DNA from: CAWGLW01 sp963823525
GTDB lineage: Bacteria > Pseudomonadota > Gammaproteobacteria > Steroidobacterales > Steroidobacteraceae
Length of the DNA stretch: 64,000 bases
Direction of reading: 5' to 3'
Assembly (NCBI GenBank): GCA_963823525.1
Contig: CAWGLW010000001.1
Span: 434,001 to 498,000, forward strand
How positions within the stretch are numbered: the first letter of the stretch is position 1; each line of letters opens with the position of its first letter. This document shows, in pieces, positions 62,731-64,000 of the stretch. The position numbers and the translations under genes are program-made. The notes under the pieces were generated by a model, which was given only the letters and a program-made list of their open reading frames with translations, had not been told where the DNA came from and ran no database searches.

Positions 62731-62751
62731 GTCGAATCCTCGCTACCTGCC

Positions 62752-63144
62752 TCAGGCGCCGATACGCTCCAGCTTGTAACGTATCGAGCGGCCAGGTCCC
62801 TCTTCTCTCTGCAGTCGATACTGTGCCTCGACTGCCGGGCGATTGACGATGAACGACATGCGCATGGTCTCGAAACCACGGGTGGAATCAAAGGCGTTGA
62901 TCTTGATGTACTGATCACCGTGCAGTTTGCGGCATTCCTTCAATTCGCCTATGGCACCGGCCGGGTCCCGCAGATCGAACATCGGCAGGCCCCACATCTC
63001 CCACATCGTATTGCGCGGGTGCGGATCGTCGGTGTACTCGATCGATACAGCCCAGCCCTGTTCCAGCGCGTACTCGACCTGCTTCGCAATCTGCTCATCC
63101 GTCAGGTCCGGCAGAAAAGAAAACGTTCCCTGGGTAATTCTCAT
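62752..63144 (-). CDS. cbbS: Rubisco small subunit, form I red-type
   Basis: 130 residues from the ATG at 63144 (MRITQGTFSFLPDLTDEQIA), with AAGGAG 6 bases upstream. The segments WAVSIEYTDDPHPRNTMWEM and AFDSTRGFETMRMSFIVNRP, and a C-terminal extension, match the form IC small subunits of proteobacteria. It sits 10 bases after cbbL. Confidence 0.97.
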   Translation of the reverse strand: MRITQGTFSFLPDLTDEQIAKQVEYALEQGWAVSIEYTDDPHPRNTMWEMWGLPMFDLRDPAGAIGELKECRKLHGDQYIKINAFDSTRGFETMRMSFIVNRPAVEAQYRLQREEGPGRSIRYKLERIGA

Positions 63145-63154
63145 GTTGGTCTCC

Positions 63155-64000
63155 TTAGGCCACGCTGACCGATGGCACAAAGTCCGAGGTGTCGGTTGAA
63201 GCGTAGTTGAAGGTCACGTCTTTCCAGGTCGCCAGCGCCGCCTCCAGCGGACGGCAGGTCTTCGCCGCAGCCGTCAGTATGTCCGGGCCTTCGTTGAGGA
63301 TGTCGCGGCCCTCGTTGCGCGCCAGCACCATCGCCTCGAGCGCGACGCGGTTGGCGGTCGCACCGGCATGGATACCCATGGGATGGCCAATGGTGCCGCC
63401 GCCGAACTGCAGGACGACATCGTCGCCGAACAGGTCGAGCAACTGATGCATCTGGCCCGCGTGAATGCCGCCGGAGGCCACCGGCATGACCTTGCGCATG
63501 CCCGCCCAGTCCATGTCGAAGAACACGCCGCGAGGCAGGTCCTTGACCAGATGGTCGTCACGACACACGTTGTAGTAGCCCTGCACGGTCATCGGGTCGC
63601 CTTCGAGCTTGCCGACCGCGGTGCCCGCGTGGAGGTGATCGACTCCGGCCAGTCGCAGCCACTTGGCGATTACACGGAAGGAAATACCGTGATTCTTCTG
63701 ACGCGTGTACGTGCCGTGTCCGGCACGATGCATGTGCAGGATCATGTCGTTCGCACGCGCCCACTCGGAGATCGACTGGATCGCGGTCCAGCCAATGATC
63801 AGGTCGACCATGATGATGGCCGAACCGAGATCCCGCGCGAATTCGGCGCGCCGGTACATCTCCTCCATCGTCCCGGCCGTGATGTTCAGGTAATGGCCCT
63901 TGACCTCTCCACTGCAGGCCTGCGCTTTGTTCACCGCCTCCATGCAGAACAGAAACCGGTCACGCCAGTGCATGAACGGCTGGGAGTTGATGTTCTCGTC
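63155..64000 (-). CDS. cbbL: Rubisco large subunit, form IC (red-type), 3' part
   Basis: The frame is open to the window edge, so the 5' part lies outside; 281 C-terminal residues are visible, starting at the DEN of the active-site KDDEN motif. HMHRAGHGTYTRQ carries the conserved Arg and His, GTAVGKLEGDP carries the loop-6 lysine, and LQFGGGTIGHPMGIHAGA is the phosphate site. RAGHGTYTRQ is the red-type version of this stretch, consistent with CbbX. Carboxylates ribulose bisphosphate. Confidence 0.98.
   Translation of the reverse strand, partial: DENINSQPFMHWRDRFLFCMEAVNKAQACSGEVKGHYLNITAGTMEEMYRRAEFARDLGSAIIMVDLIIGWTAIQSISEWARANDMILHMHRAGHGTYTRQKNHGISFRVIAKWLRLAGVDHLHAGTAVGKLEGDPMTVQGYYNVCRDDHLVKDLPRGVFFDMDWAGMRKVMPVASGGIHAGQMHQLLDLFGDDVVLQFGGGTIGHPMGIHAGATANRVALEAMVLARNEGRDILNEGPDILTAAAKTCRPLEAALATWKDVTFNYASTDTSDFVPSVSVA

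Overview
This window is GC-rich bacterial chromosome. It is gene-dense, with about 48 protein genes on both strands. I see no rRNA, no convincing tRNA, no insertion sequence, no phage gene and no CRISPR array. The gene set suggests a marine or sediment gammaproteobacterium capable of autotrophy, for example a Woeseia/Chromatiales-like lineage. The reasons are a proteobacterial fadBA pair, PPK1, DUF938, a PEP-CTERM secreted esterase, sigma-54 control, an octaheme cytochrome of the tetrathionate reductase family, and a red-type Calvin-cycle cluster. The lineage is inference, not demonstrated.

Layout. 1-10.6 kb: small accessory genes (DUF3597, a periplasmic serine hydrolase, a PEP-CTERM GDSL esterase behind a perfect CRP-type palindrome, a 37-residue membrane protein, an L7/L12-like membrane protein coupled to a DUF938 methyltransferase, an SDR, an AarF/UbiB kinase, a HIT protein, a class II aldolase, a TfoX-N protein). 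10.6-17.1 kb: GMC oxidoreductase, LOG hydrolase, a channel-like protein made of TM-helix repeats, and polyphosphate kinase. 17.2-22.9 kb: a fatty-acid beta-oxidation block (fadB, fadA, a large acyl-CoA dehydrogenase). 23.2-30.7 kb: three exported hydrolases in a row (a reprolysin-type protease with six Cys-paired repeats, a soluble lytic transglycosylase, an S9 peptidase).

30.8-37.2 kb is the most regulatory region. It holds an unknown gene preceded by a promoter, a structured leader and an intrinsic terminator; a DRG-like GTPase coupled to a membrane protein; a PAS/sigma-54 activator; and, divergently, a consensus sigma-54 promoter ahead of an octaheme c-type cytochrome lipoprotein. 37.2-47 kb: Ca/Na exchanger, PPDK, malic enzyme (with PPDK, a C4/C3 node), YhhN, an acetoacetate-decarboxylase-like protein, patatin and glutathione reductase. 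47-53 kb: a DOMON-like/NamZ pair, then glpD, glpK and an AGMO-like sterol-desaturase-family protein, which together could release and catabolise glycerol from ether lipids. 53-60 kb: a P-type ATPase, a zinc peptidase coupled to an ATP-grasp ligase, and a retinol-saturase-like flavoprotein. 59.9-64 kb: cbbL-cbbS-cbbX-fbp-prkB on the minus strand, with cbbL cut by the window edge.

The best leads are the sigma-54/octaheme locus, the candidate leader RNA at 31.6-31.8 kb, the FBPase homologue with altered metal-site residues inside the Calvin operon, the zinc-peptidase/ATP-grasp pair, and the ether-lipid-to-glycerol gene order.
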